Shown in pieces: positions 1 through 12,504 of a stretch of DNA of 64,000 nt. The translations under genes were made by a program, and so were the position numbers. Position 1 is the first letter of the stretch. Each line of letters opens with the position of its first letter. This DNA comes from Plantago ovata (taxonomy: Eukaryota; Streptophyta; Magnoliopsida; Lamiales; Plantaginaceae). The stretch is from positions 119,862,880 to 119,926,879 of the forward strand of contig CM051456.1 of the NCBI GenBank assembly GCA_028274465.1, read 5' to 3'. Under the pieces are notes generated by a model, which was not told the origin of the DNA, did not search any database, and was given only the letters and a program-made list of their open reading frames with translations.

Positions 1-2538
1 GAATAGGTACCCGCCATGTGGTTCTCTCAATTGTATATACGTGTTCGTTAAGCATTTCAAGTATCGTTGTCAAATTTCTATAGAGATACAATCACTGCAT
101 GACAGAGTCAAGACTATTTCTGAAGTACAGCAACGATACACTTCCATTTATGATACATTGAGTGCCCGCGACTCCAACAGCTCTAGTATCACCAGAAGCA
201 GCCTAATATGGTATGATAGTCGAGGTGATGCGCTTCTCCTCGAAGATTCAGAAGTTGTTGGCATTGACAAGCCCAAACAACAGCTCGTTGAGTGGCTCTC
301 CCCGTCTTCTTTTTCAAAAGCCAAAGTGATTTCAGTCATGGGCCCGGGAGGATTAGGCAAGACTACTTTGGTGAGAAAGGTTTACGATGATCCAACAATC
401 AAAATGCGTTTCAGTATTCGTGTTTGGGTAACTGTATCCAATACATTGAATCTTGAGGCGCTTTTGAGGAACATCATACGGAAGCTTGTAGCTGAGGTAC
501 GACAAGAATCACCTCGTGATCTTAAAGAGATGGATATAAATGATATGAAAGAATTTATATATGAGTTCCTCAAAGAGAGAACTTATATTATAGTTCTTGA
601 TGATATCTGGATGTTGAGTGCATGGGAGGCTGTCAGATATGCATTTCCTAGAGCTGGTACATCTGGATGCATCTTGATCACCACACGTTTTCGTAACATA
701 GGTCGTGCTGCAAGTACCGAAAGCAACGGCCATGTTTACAACTTGAAGCCCCTATCATCAGAAGATTCACTGATTTTGTTCTGTAAGAAGGCCTTCTCCG
801 GAAACTCGTGTCCTCTTCACTTGGAAGAAATTGCCAAAATGTTTTTGAAGCAGTGTGAGGGACTGCCACTTGCTATTATAGTAATTGGCAGCCTTTTGGC
901 TAGAAAGAACAACAACATTGAAGATTGGAGAAAGTTCTATCGATGCCTTGGAGATGAGTTGGAAGGAGATCACAGATTGACAAAGCTACTCTCTCTAAGC
1001 TACTACGACTTGCCTTATCATCTGAAATCTTGTTTCTTATACTTCAGTGTTTTTCCGGAGGATCATCGTATTTTGAAGAGGAGGCTTATCAGATTGTGGG
1101 TAGCTGAAGGGTTTGTGCAACCAACTCAAGTGAAGTCAATGGAAGATGTTGCGGAGGACTATATCAAGGAGCTTCTTGATAGGGGCTTAATCGAGATAGA
1201 AACAGCGACAAGTTATGGGAGTCCTGATAAGATACATGTTCATGACATCCTCCACAAGATCATCGTATCGAAATCCAAGGAGTATAACTTTGTAACCATA
1301 TTCAATGGACAAAGCACAAGCAGTTGGCCACGTAGAATCCGGCGATTGGCAATTCATGGTTGCAAGGGAGGAGACATGGATGTAGTCAGAGGTAGTGATC
1401 ACATCAGATCAATGTTGATTATGGAACCACTATCAAAAGAAGACCTGTCAAAGCTGCTATGTGGACGTGGTTCTAAGCTGATGAAGGTTTTAGAAATGAG
1501 AGGTGGCTTGACCGAGAAGATCCCAGAAGAAGTTTTTGAGCTGTATCATCTCAGGTATCTTAGCCTAAAAAACACGCAGGTGGATATCGTTCCAAAAATG
1601 ATCAAAAGCTGCTTTATCTGGAAACGTTGGATATGAGGAACACAAAAGTGAAAGAGTTGCCAGCTGAAATCATAGAGCTTCAGAATCTTAGGCATCTCAT
1701 GGTCTTCTCTTACAAGAGCTACCGAGGATATCGACCATTCAACAATGTCCATAGTTTTAGAGCCCCATACAAGATTGCTTGCTTGTCATCTCTTCTAACT
1801 CTTTCAGACATTGATGCTACTGAAGCAGGTGATGATACACTGATCGTAAGGGAGATAGGAAAGCTATCAGGTTTGAAGAGGCTAGGCATTATGAAGTTGA
1901 GAAAGGAAGATGGGAAGGATCTTTGCGCCTCACTCAGAAATCTCACAGGACTTGAATCATTGCATATTGCATCAGTTGAAGAGGGAGAAATGTTGGATTT
2001 GCAGTATCCTCTACCTGTGATGCCTTCACTTGAAATGCTGGAATTACGCGGATGTCTAGAGAAAGTACCACTCTGGATAACTTCTCTTGATTGCCTCACC
2101 ATGTTGCATTTGAGATGGAGCAAGATGAATGAAGATCCACTGGAGGTCCTCCAGAATTTACCTAATCTGGCTGAGCTGGAGCTCTACCAAGCCTATAAAG
2201 GTAATGCATTGTGCTTCAAATCTTCAGGGTTTAAAAGGCTCAAGAAATTGTGGCTTCTTAGATTGGATGGACTAAGATGCGTGAATGTCGAAGATGGTTC
2301 AATGCCACTTCTCGAAAAGCTTTACATGTGGGGCTGCAAGCTGGTAGAAGAGCCACCATCAGGCATTGAGCACTTGAAAAATCTTCAGTATGTTGATTTT
2401 TCTGACATGGCACAAGAATTTGTGACAGCCCTGGTGAGTCAGAAAAAAAATGAAGAGGGCAACTGGAAGCTTTCTCAAATCCCTTCCATCGAGATATATT
2501 CACTCATTGGTGATGAATGGAAAGTGAGATATCTATAG
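1..2538 (+). pseudogene. CC-NB-ARC-LRR resistance gene (RPM1-like), 5'-cut by the window edge and frameshifted
   Basis: This is an intracellular immune receptor of the CC-NLR class, which senses pathogen effectors directly or through guarded host proteins. The first frame (to 1636) has the end of the coiled-coil region, then the P-loop GPGGLGKTT (about nt 341-370), RNBS-A, kinase-2 IIVLDDIW (about 590-610), RNBS-B ILITTR, the GLPL motif (about 857-875), RNBS-D LKSCFLYFSVFPED and a VHD version of the MHD motif (about 1236). The second frame (1627-2538) holds leucine-rich repeats up to a stop. The two frames join cleanly if one A is missing from the run near 1603-1608: the first frame goes off at KMIKSC and the next frame resumes with the expected LDMRNTKVKELP. 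No splice signals explain this. The true start lies left of the window; position 41 is only a GTG in an open frame. It is either a pseudogene, a truncated allele or an assembly error. Confidence 0.9.
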
Positions 2539-3968
2539 CTCACAACCATCTCCTCTATGTGGATATGCACATGGTAATTCATTCTTGTGTGCTAGTATAA
2601 AGTTTCTTTTGTAAGCTCAAATTATGGTTTTTTGAATTGTGTAATAATGAAATATAAGACATATTTGTGTGCTACAACTTTAGTTTCAGTTGGTTTCATT
2701 ATATTGAGTGTTAGCTTCAGTTAGCTTCAGTGGATTGATAGTTAGTTTCAGTCGGTTTTTGTGTTAGTTTTAACACCGTTAGTTAGCTTCAGTTGGTTTC
2801 AGATAGGAAAAATTACATATACAACCAACCTCTTATTTAAAATGATTGTGCATGACAATATGCACAGCTCAGACCTCAAAAGCACACTGTACACCTACCT
2901 CGGCAAGAGCTAAGCGATGGTTTGTTATTGTTAGATGTTAGTACAACTCTGCAACTCCGTAAGTTGGCAAGTGATAGAAGTGTTAGGGATCCAAATGATG
3001 ATGGTATGTAGGTAGATCATAAAAGGTGAGACAGACTTGCTTGTTAAACAAACATTGGGTGCTAATGTGTCATTGCAATTGACAGCAGAGAGCCATGATT
3101 AAGATTACTTACTGCTGATCAACTCTTTGACAATGACTAATTAACTACTGCTAACATGCAGTTATCATGACAGCTTAATACTACAAAGATAAAAGCAAGA
3201 GGACTCAAAGTAGTGAAATATTATTGTCTGATGAGCATAATTAATAGTAGGACGTAATAATGGTATGATCATAATAACGCACCACCACCATTCAAACAAA
3301 ACACCAAGATTGCTTCCATTGACAAAGACAAAGCACAAAAAGTGAAAAAGAGTAAAGGGATGTAAAAAGCCTTGCCTACATACAGTTCAATCAATCATCT
3401 TTCTTCTTCAACAACTCAAAAGTTTTGAAAATTCACACTAGAACAAAAGCTAAACAAGAAATTACACATCATTTCCTTCCTATATGACTAAAACAACCAT
3501 AAACCAACAGAATTCTGCAGACTCACCGCGGACTGACAGTAGATATATGGACTGGACATTTGGTAGTGGTGGTTAGGAAACATACGAGACTTACAAAATG
3601 CTCTATTTCCTAAACGAAGAGGAAGACCAAAAGAAAGAAAGAAAAAAAAGTAAAATATATATTGAACAACACTTCAGCACCTGTTTCCGATATAGCATTG
3701 TTTTCTTCCAACTGAAACAGGCCGAGGTTGCTGCAACAATAGGATGTAGGATGCCGAGACAATGGATCACGACATGTGTAAAAAATGGACACTTGCCGAT
3801 TTTAATGGACGACAGGACAAACAATCGTTGTAATGTGGGTATAAGAGAGTAGTTTGCAGTTGTGAAATGGAATCTTATAGGACTACAAGGGTGACTGACC
3901 AGGAAGAAAGAGAAAAGGAAAAATTAGAATGAAAGACTCCTTTTTGTCTTTTGGTGAGAAGCTGAGGG
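2539..3968. other. Intergenic between NLR and pectate lyase
   Basis: No gene is seen. The NLR 3' flank has a short degenerate tandem array (2690-2805, listed separately). The pectate lyase 3' UTR, on the minus strand, must fall in the right-hand part, since its stop codon is at 3969. Short frames here, such as one at 3598-3852, look like chance. Confidence 0.6.
2690..2805. repeat. Degenerate GTTAGCTTCAGTT tandem array
   Basis: A unit close to GTTAGYTTCAGTTGG is repeated about six times with variable spacing just downstream of the NLR stop. The copies vary by one or two bases. It looks like a young or decaying minisatellite and has no coding potential. Confidence 0.7.
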
Positions 3969-6900
3969 TCAGCACTGGCGACCACGGCGGCAACCGAGGG
4001 CACCAGCACCAGAAGTAATAGATGCAACCATGTTAGAAGATTTTGCACCTAAGCTTGAGGCTCTAGCGTAACTGGCTGAAGCTCCTGCTCCAGATGGAGT
4101 GAAATAAGCTCCATTCAACATCAGGTCGCCCTCTGACCTCCAGTTCCAGCCCTTCCATTGACCTTCATTAGTGTCCACCCTCTTTGTCACCTGACCAAAA
4201 TAATCCATGATGAGACAAGATGTAGTATTTATTTGTTATACTTGAATAATATTGTTTCATACATTCAGTTAGCAGCCAAAATATTGTCTTTGATGATATA
4301 CCTCTTTTGCAAATGGATTAACAGGTGCAAGGTATCTGTTTCCTTGACTGTTGATGGTGGGGTTTGCACTGCCACCTATGGCATACATCTCCCAGTGAGT
4401 GTAGTCGTTGTTCACCACATGGAAGTAACCGTGTCTGCACCTGCAAGTCCAATAAGATGTTTCTAATTCAGATTGCTTGTTATAAAATCAAGAAACTAAA
4501 CAGGGCCTATATGTAAAAACTTGTTCTTCGAGAATCAAGATATATTGCTTTCTCTTGATCAAGACACTGTTTTCTGAAATCAACTCCTCAAACCATGTTA
4601 CCACACATATTCAACAATTACCTTGGCATTCTCTGGATAAGGCCAGCTCCAAAGTGATTGTAGGCTATTGTCACTTGCATTTGCTTGTCTCTCACATAAG
4701 AATCACTATGACCCAACAGCATGACCTGTTTCCAGTAATAATAATAAACGAATCAGTATTATCCTCAGTATACTTTACTCTTAATGCTTTAAGCATGCAA
4801 GATTTGAAGGCAGATCACCTCATTATGATGAGCAAAATGATTGTTGGAAATCGTAATGGCCGTGGAGCCCATCACAGCATCTACCAGCCCGTCAGCACAG
4901 TGAGAGAGTGAATTATGATCCACCCAAATGTGGCTCGAACCAAAGATCGAAATGGCATCACCATCAGCCATAGTTCTCCAGCCAAAATGTGTTGGTGAGC
5001 TCCTCACCATAGCATTTCCAGTTGGTTTGCAGTCGTGAATATGCAGGCCGTGAATAATAACATTGGTAACATACTGGATAGTGATGCACCCTCCATTAGC
5101 AATGTGCACATTAGTTCCACGTGCGTCTATGGTCTTGAAGCTGTTCATGATGAGCTCCTGCTTCAGTGTTATTACCATATCGCGCTTGAATACAATCCAG
5201 AGAGGTCGATCTTGGATAACTGCATGGCGCAAAGTTCCAGGCCTTGGGTTAACAGGGTCATCATCACGAGGATCAGTGACAACATAGTATTTTCCATCAC
5301 GGCCTCCAATTGCATTACGACCGAACCCAATACCACAGTTTGCAAGCCGTTTGCGGTTCTTCTGCCAGTTACGATCACAACGCCAGCAGTCATCAATAGG
5401 GTTACCGGTTCCACATGATAGGAATCCAAGTTTTCTCCTCTCAGTGCTATTTCGAGTGGCCCTGAAACCCACCCAATGAGAGTTTTCTTTAAGAAACACA
5501 ATTTTGATTACCTAGCTAACATGTGCAACTTCAAGATAACATCCAGCTTAGTGAACAATAGGTAAATGAAAAAGCGGCAACACAGAAATGCCAAGGCCTT
5601 GGGTTAAATGGTTAATCAATTCTACTACGTCATTTTGAACTATAAGTAGGTTGGATTAGTCCCTATTACTCTACTTCTTGTTTTACTACGCCGTTTAATG
5701 CATAGTCTGTTAAGGAACGCAGCTTGATACATTTCTGAAGGTAGCTCAAATGGTGGGGGTCTAGTCTTTTCCTTGGGGGAGAGATCATGCAATCACGTGC
5801 AGAAGATAGGATAACTCATCTATCATCATCCAACATACTTAGTATTGTATTATTATCACACTCCATTCGACCATGCACATGCTACAAAAGACTCGGACAC
5901 ACAAACACTAACACATCACCAAAATCAAATGAGTGCTTTACAGAGTGGTGACCACATAGATGAATGTGACTTGCGATGAGCAACAGAGTATGCAGGGACA
6001 TCAACGTTAAAGACATGAATAATGCAAAATAAAGTGCATAACCAAGGACAATCTTGACCTTTTTCATATTCTCTAAAAGAAAGAAAGCCTCAGGCCCTCG
6101 GTGGAGTAACATCAAAGTCTTTGTTATCACACAAAGCAATAATTATGTAAAACTCAATTCTGAAAATAGGATTGACAAGTGCAAGCTAAATAATTGCAAG
6201 CTGGTTGACAGAAGAAAAAACATTGGTAACTGGTTCAATGATCTGATCGAGCACAAAACATGGATCTAAACTACAGAGAAGCAAAGCATGTATGATGATG
6301 AGCAAATACCCCAGCCTAGAGATGGATGCTAAATTACTATTCAATAATATCTGAGCTAGAGATGGATAATAAAAAGAAAAGAACCACGTCAACAACATTG
6401 ATTACAGTATCAAAATTCAGAGGATATGTTAAATGCCAACTAATCTATCATGTGAAAACAGTATCAAGAAAATACACATTCTTTACTCTCTGCAAGTAAA
6501 TGTATTATCAATGATGTGGGCGGTGGGGTTAGGTAAGTCTGCCCAGAAAAATATGGATACTATGGCATTCAATTCCAAGGACCACACGAAAATGACAAAC
6601 ACAATTGCTATGAATGCTCTCTGAAATTATAAAGAAAACTCACTCACATTTCAACCATTCGCACAACCTCTTCTGGGTCCTCAACAGCATGTCCATTCAA
6701 AGCTTCCTCAGCAATTTCTTCCGATCTGGGCAATTTAACAAACACGTCGTCAGCACTTAGTATATTAGTTACCAAATACACTCAGTATACATTACAATAT
6801 TACATACAGTATTCAAGCAGTCAAAAAGTAATAAAATGAGGTGAAATGGAAAATCACATGGGGTTGTCAGTCAGGTCAGCAACCAGTCAACCACCGACAA

Positions 6901-7790
6901 TTCAGGGGAAAGTGGAGTGCGTAATAGTAATTTCAAACACTGTGACACTGCTCAAGGTAGTGGCAAAAATTCGGAAAAGCATGACATACATTATGGACAT
7001 ACAAAAATCACACATTCTGAAAGTTAAAACCGTCAAAAAGTACTTTTTCTCAGTGCGTGTATGTGTGAGAGAGATAAAGAGCGTAACTAACAACTGATAC
7101 GCTGCTTAATTTACGGAAACATCCCTAGTAGAGGTACTGATGAGACGAAGCTAGGTGAAGTGTATCAGTAAGGGTAATTTTGGAAAGAGAGGAATTAGGG
7201 TAGTTTTGTGACAAAGGAATCCGAGGAATGGAATAAACGGTTGAGATTTGTTTCAGGAATACGGGATCTTAACGGTAGGGATTAATCGTACGCGGATCGA
7301 GACGTCTCATCCAACGGTTGGATTTTGATGCTCATGAAAGAGGGAAAAATACACGGCTGGGATCCGATTCGAACGAGTTCACTCAGTAACACAAAATAAA
7401 CAATATTCACTGAGTTGCGAGTCACTCACCTAGCTGCCATTGTTGAGTTCAGAGAGCTCTGCAACAACTGCTGCTCCTTCTCTACAGCACTGAAAATCAC
7501 AAAATCAAAACAGACAGTTAGGTTCCTGAAACTCCTTTGAACGAAGCATTGTTGAAAAACAAAAGCGTTCATGCAAGTAAAATACAGAGATCAAAACTCA
7601 ATTTCAGCTCGAAATTGAAGCTAAATCAGCGAACCATATGTTATAAGTGAAAAGGGAAGAGTTCGAGCTTAGCAGCAAACCTAATTTTCGAGGATTCTTC
7701 CTTGTGAACTCTCGCTACAGAAACAACGAGAAGCACCAAAAGCAGCAAGGAGAACAGAGACAGGACAGATTTCGTCCACATTGTCGCCAT
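3969..7790 (-). CDS. Pectate lyase (PL1 family), seven exons, 451 aa, secreted
   Basis: This enzyme cleaves de-esterified homogalacturonan in the cell wall by calcium-dependent beta-elimination. Exons (minus strand): 7790-7681, 7489-7430, 6725-6648, 5461-4819, 4725-4622, 4440-4302, 4190-3969. All have GT-AG borders and the sum is 1356 nt, exactly 452 codons. The N-terminus [20 protein letters not shown] is a clear signal peptide. A plant pectate lyase N-terminal segment follows ([10 protein letters not shown]), then the PL1 fold. [14 protein letters not shown] (about 262-275) carries the calcium-binding aspartates, and RMPRCRHG (about 329-336) carries the catalytic arginine in the R-x-P-x-x-R-x-G pattern. 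The protein ends GRRGRQC. Length is normal for the family. The frame is intact, so a functional wall-loosening enzyme is likely. Specific paralogue not assigned. Confidence 0.95.
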
Positions 7791-7858
7791 TTCAGTTTCT
7801 TTACTTTCTCTCTGTATGTGAATGTGTTTGTATCGAGTGTGTATGTCTAAAGTGGAGC

Positions 7859-7890
<32 letters not shown>
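7859..7890. repeat. (GT)n(GA)n microsatellite in pectate lyase leader
   Basis: A compound dinucleotide repeat lies 70-100 bases upstream of the pectate lyase ATG. On the transcribed (minus) strand it reads (TC)n(AC)n. CT-rich stretches in 5' UTRs or core promoters are common in plants. A further GAGAGAGAGAG run follows at about 7910. Confidence 0.8.
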
Positions 7891-7892
<2 letters not shown>

Positions 7893-7975
7893 AAACCGTT
7901 TTTACAGAGGAGAGAGAGAGATGGAAAATGGATTTAGCTCTGCTGCTGCTGCTTCCGACGTAACGGATTGAGCGG

Positions 7976-7985
7976 TTTTTATAGA
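7976..7985 (-). promoter_or_regulatory. Probable TATA box of pectate lyase
   Basis: On the minus strand the sequence reads CTATAAAAAC, a good plant TATA box, about 190 bases upstream of the start codon and upstream of the CT-repeat leader. No other TATA-like site is as well placed. Confidence 0.55.
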
Positions 7986-7990
7986 CTCTG

Positions 7991-8672
7991 ACACATATTA
8001 AAACGTTAAACTTGACGTCCGTTAGCTAACTGCCAATCCACCTTTTTTTTTTTTTTTTTCCACCTTTTCATAATTATTTTACTTGTCTCTCTAGATAACA
8101 GATATTTGTTTTGGTGATTTTTTCTGGTGAGAAGATATATTCACATGGATAATATTTTGATTTTTTTCCGTTCTTAGGAATATATAAAAGAGATGACATT
8201 CTTACACGTAATTAATCAAGCACATGTACTGGTTTCTCTAATGTGGGAACTATGTTAGCTAAGAATTTGTTTGAAATTGAAAGAAGAAAAGGAAAGCTGT
8301 GAACGGATATAGTAATGTGTAACTAGTGTTTGGCCTACATCATAGATCATATCTAACGTTAATCAATGAGGTACGAAGAGGGGGGTTTGGACAATATAGG
8401 GTAACAAGGCATGGAGGTATTTGAAGCTTTAACACATTAGGTTTGAACTCATGATGATATGAGACTATATATGGAACTCGGATCGGAGAGGTGTCAAGTG
8501 TGGTGATAATCCAAATACTTAAAATTAACAAGTTATGGATGTTGCCAATTATGCGTAATTTAAATTAAATGGTTTTTTTTTCTTTTGAAAATATAAGATA
8601 TTCTCATATTCATTGCATATTACGCAAATTTTTCAGGTTGACTAATAGTCTTACTGTCCTTAAAAGTACATC
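7991..8672. other. Intergenic, upstream of pectate lyase
   Basis: AT-rich sequence with a poly-T run at about 8043-8060. I see no gene or recognised element. Confidence 0.5.
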
Positions 8673-8851
8673 CAGGGGCGGACCCAACCCTTGGCTGGGT
8701 TGGGATCAGCCCATGTTGCCCCTCAAAAATTTTTAAAAAAAAATTATATTAGAAATTGCAATATTTATAGGTAAATTTTTTAAGGTAGGTTACATTTAGA
8801 CGGCATGTAACATTTAGCCGAGGTTGATTGGAATTCCTGAGTCCGCCCCTG
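8673..8851. mobile_element. Short hAT-like MITE (CAGGGGCGGA termini)
   Basis: The left end CAGGGGCGGACCCAA is matched by an inverted copy at the right end (GAGTCCGCCCCTG). This gives a 179-bp element of the kind common in plants. The 8-bp flanks (agtacatc / aacatatc) are only partly alike, so the target duplication is decayed. It has no coding capacity. Confidence 0.65.
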
Positions 8852-10796
8852 AACATATCCCATGAAGTATTGAAAGAATCGACATATATGTTGGAGTCAC
8901 CTCTCTATATAGGGATCATAGTATGTCTCCATATTATATATAAAATCAACAATACTTCGAAATCAATGAGTTTTTGTTAATCTTATGTTATTGATGTTCT
9001 TTCAAAACCTCATATTATCCGAAGATTATTCATGATTCAACTTTTTTTTAAAAGATAATTCTAAAGAATTCCTTACATCCAATATTTAAGGGGAAAAAAA
9101 AATTAAAAAAAAAAGGAAGAGGAGACATCCCTATTCACTTCCACTTGGAGCCCTACAGTACTAGCAATACAGAAGGGATGTAATGTACATACTCTAGTCT
9201 CTACTTGGCTGATCTGATCTCTACAGAGGTGGACCAAAACAAAAGAACCAACAAAAAGCAACCAAATTACAAGTACTACTAATTAATACTTGTGCTCTGG
9301 TTTTGTTTGGTTAATTTTGTTAATAGAATGTACATGTAACAGTAACTAGCTAACAGAGAGTAGGTGGTGGCTCTGCCTCAAACGGCCATGGTGTGGATCT
9401 TTTATCCACAGACCACAGTGTCTTCCCTATGTCACGTGCCACCATCGGTCGCTCACGTGGCCTAACTGCCTCTCCTATTTTCTTTCCTTCACACATGATT
9501 GATTGGTGAGATTTAATTCCATATATTAGTTGTTATCCACCTTTCTCAATTATTAAACCATTCCATATCTTCATCATTACTACTCCATTGATAATGGAAT
9601 TATATGAGCTAATACACTCCAATCCAATCCAATAATACGTTAAATTTAGAGAATTTCGTGATTTATAAAAAAAATTAAAAAAGCTAATTCATCTAACCTA
9701 ATTCCAAGAAAACAGAGAGCCTGTTTTCATTAATATACAACTTTACTGTTTATAACTAAACCAGTCCGTCAAGGGTAAAGTTTTCAGTTTGGACTGTTTA
9801 GCCATTTTTTTACTTTGGGCCTTGCTTTTACTTTGTGAGCCAATAGGCAAATAGACAGACAGTCAATAGGTTAAAAAAGTAACGCAGAATCTGCTGCCGT
9901 TAGTAAAAGGTGATGGGGCCCGTACGGTAACGCCGTACGAAAACATTCTAATGGGAACAAGATTCACGGGGAATTGCTGATTCCACGGGATTATTATTCG
10001 CTAATCCAACAGAACAGGGGGTAACTACGTCATTTCCTCCTCAGAGGAATAATTAATTATTATTAAGTTGGTTGGTTTGGCTTATAGGCTGGCAAATTGC
10101 AATCTCTCACTTGTGCCGTGAGTCTCGGCGCAGGTTATTGAATAGGACTAGGAGGACTAGAACAATTAGAAATTTGGTAAACTGCACTCAGTAATAATAA
10201 AAAAATTGGTTGGGTCCATGAGGAGATTTCGTCATTTGGAGCAGGGAGGAAAAAAAGGTTTAATTTGGATTAACTTTCATAGTGGAGATTTTAATGAATG
10301 ACTGAACACTTTAATCTGTTCAACAATTAATGGTGTTTGGAGTCTTGCTTAAGATAATGCATTTGGAGAAACGGCCAAACATGGCTTCGGATTTTGGAGT
10401 CTTATACGACACATAATCCACGAATTTGGCTTTGATCATGCATTGGTGTGCTCAAAATGTTTGGCGGTATTTGGAGTTCTCCTTAATCTTAATCATTAGC
10501 AATTTTATTTTATTTGTTTTTCTTAATCATTTGCATTGCTTATAATTTTATTTAATTCCATTTTGATGATAGACCAAAGTGAGCGATTTAGTTAATTATT
10601 TTCGTATTATAATCACTTTTTTATGACAAATATTACATAAACCACCATATTTCTCCACGTCCCAATGGGTTGAACCATCTACTTCTCGTTCCAGCTTCAT
10701 TTCATTGCACCACCTTGTTACTCTCAATTAAAATCAGTTGACATTGGTTTAGATCAGTTGAGTTCATATTTACTTAGTCTATTTCCAATTTATTTA
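8852..10796. other. Long intergenic stretch without a recognised gene
   Basis: Nothing coding is supported. Two G-box-like CACGTG cores occur close together (about 9435 and 9454) in a locally GC-richer patch, with no gene identified beside them. Confidence 0.5.
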
Positions 10797-10918
10797 TTTT
10801 TTTAACCGGTTAAGCGAGGATCAATAATGGTTCCCCATTTACCCCGTGGTGACTCGAACCCCCGACCTATTGGTTGGAGGTGAAGCAGCTTACCAATTGA
10901 GTAACGTTTCGTTGCCTA
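10797..10918 (-). mobile_element. tRNA-derived SINE
   Basis: On the minus strand there is a pol III A-box-like segment (ACTCAATTGGTAAGCTG) and, about 35 bases on, a good B box (GGGTTCGAGTCAC). An A-rich tail follows (TAAAAAAATAAATAAA). This is the usual layout of a plant SINE. It does not fold as a complete tRNA. Confidence 0.65.
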
Positions 10919-10969
10919 TATCCATCTAATCTTAAATTTAGCTTTATTAAAATTATTTCATATTTATTA

Positions 10970-11105
10970 AGTTTAGTTCAGTTCAATTCAATTCAAATTT
11001 GTTAAATTGAAATTTATACTTTAAATTTAAATAAGTTTAGTTCAATATAGTTCAGGTGATTCAGCTAAACTCAGTTCAGTTCACATTAATTAAGTTAAAT
11101 TCACT
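10970..11105. repeat. Degenerate TTCAG/TTCAA pentamer repeat
   Basis: A stretch dominated by irregular copies of GTTCAGTTCA and AATTCAATTC. It is probably slippage-derived low-complexity DNA. Confidence 0.6.
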
Positions 11106-11336
11106 TCTAATTATAAATTTTCAAACGAATTAAATAGATCTTAATTATTTTTTATATTATAAACAATTACAGTTAACATTAAGTACCAAATAAGGTTCAT
11201 TTGCTTAATTTCATATAATACCACCGGTTTGAATTTTATATCATCATCAAATATACATCTAATATGGAGCAACATGTCACACAGTTTGAATATATACTTC
11301 CAGAAAAGTAGTATAAGAAATGACATATATTTTTTT

Positions 11337-12076
11337 GGGCGAATTACATCCACCTCCCTCGTTAAATTAGCTTATTACATATCTTCCCTCGTTAGATTAA
11401 CAATTATATATGTTCCCTCCTTAGATCAAATCAATTACATTGAGCCCCACGCTCTTGACTTTCTCCGAATTAAGGCTCCTTCCGAAATTTGATTTTCTCA
11501 ACATCCAAACAAGCTTACTTTGCACGTGCACGACACGTGTTTTTTTATTTTTTTATTTTTTACAATTTTTTTTTCTTCTTCTAGCTACTACCGGATTCCG
11601 GTAACAGCACGATCGGAGCTACAATAGCTCCGATTTGGAGCTATTGCATCTCTAGATCGGGAGCTGCAACAGCTCCGATCTGGAGCTGTTTGCAGCTCTC
11701 CGGTCGGGAGTTGTATGTAGTTCCAAATCGGAGCTGTTGCAGCTCCGATCGAGAGCTGTTTGCATCTCCGAATTGGAGCTGTTGACCGAGAGCTGTTGCA
11801 GCTCCAAATCGGAGTCGCTTGCAGCTCCGATCGGGCTGCAACCGGATTCCGATCACCGAAAGAAAATGAAGAAGAAGGAAAAATATTTGAAAAAAAAAAT
11901 GAAAAAGGGAAAATAATTAGTAAAATTAAGAACTTGTTTGTTTTGTCAAATTTGGAGAGAAAGGAATGAGCTGGTCAACGATAAGATGAAAAAGGGGTTA
12001 GATGTAATTGTTGAACTAGCAAGAGTAAAAATTTATGATTAGAGCTTCTAGTGAAGGAGTTAGATGTAATATTTCC
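11337..12076. mobile_element. Mutator-like MITE carrying a palindromic GAGCTG array, copy 1
   Basis: The left end (GGGCGAATTACATCC) and the inverted right end (GGAAATATTACATC) form imperfect terminal inverted repeats. The 9-bp flanks tattttttt and tatttctat agree at seven of nine places. The centre (11590-11840) is an array of short palindromes of the type GGAGCTGTTGCAGCTCC. A second member, 41180-42012, has the same architecture and an exact 9-bp duplication, which supports the boundaries. Open frames in the array are artefacts of the repeat. Confidence 0.65.
11590..11840. repeat. Array of GAGCTGTTGCAGCTC palindromes
   Basis: About ten near-copies of the palindromic unit GGAGCTGTTGCAGCTCCGAT are strung together with CGATC spacers. 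It is much more GC-rich than the surroundings. Each unit could form a hairpin or cruciform. It sits inside the Mutator-like element. Confidence 0.85.
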
Positions 12077-12504
12077 TATTTCTATTTAGAGAGCTCACAA
12101 GGTGAACCCTCATTACTCAATGATCTCACTCTACAAACACTATAATGGATTATATGGTAATGGACTAGTGGTAGGTATATATATGCTACGTAGAAACTTG
12201 ATTTAATTTTCTCTCTTGGGTTCCAAACTCCAATAACAAATCAAATTGGTGCACAAATAGCATACGTACTTTTTTTTTTTTTGAAATGGCATTTACAATG
12301 GAGTAGAGTTCTATACAAAGAAAATGAAAACCAAACGCTTAAAAGATAATCCAACTCTGAAAATGTTTGTTTTTTAACTAAATAAATTCATTAGCAAATA
12401 GTAGGAGCATCAAGAGCTCATGATCCTAAAATAGTGACAAGCCTGTTGGTAGTTTTGTTCGAATCAATAATTACATCATGACATAACCAATCCGGGCACG
12501 AATG
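12077..12504. other. Intergenic between the MITE and the LINE relic
   Basis: No gene or element recognised. Confidence 0.5.

Noticed and set aside
11641..11969. Frames of 69-71 codons on both strands in the palindrome array
   Set aside because: The palindromic unit is stop-free in several frames; no protein family is seen.
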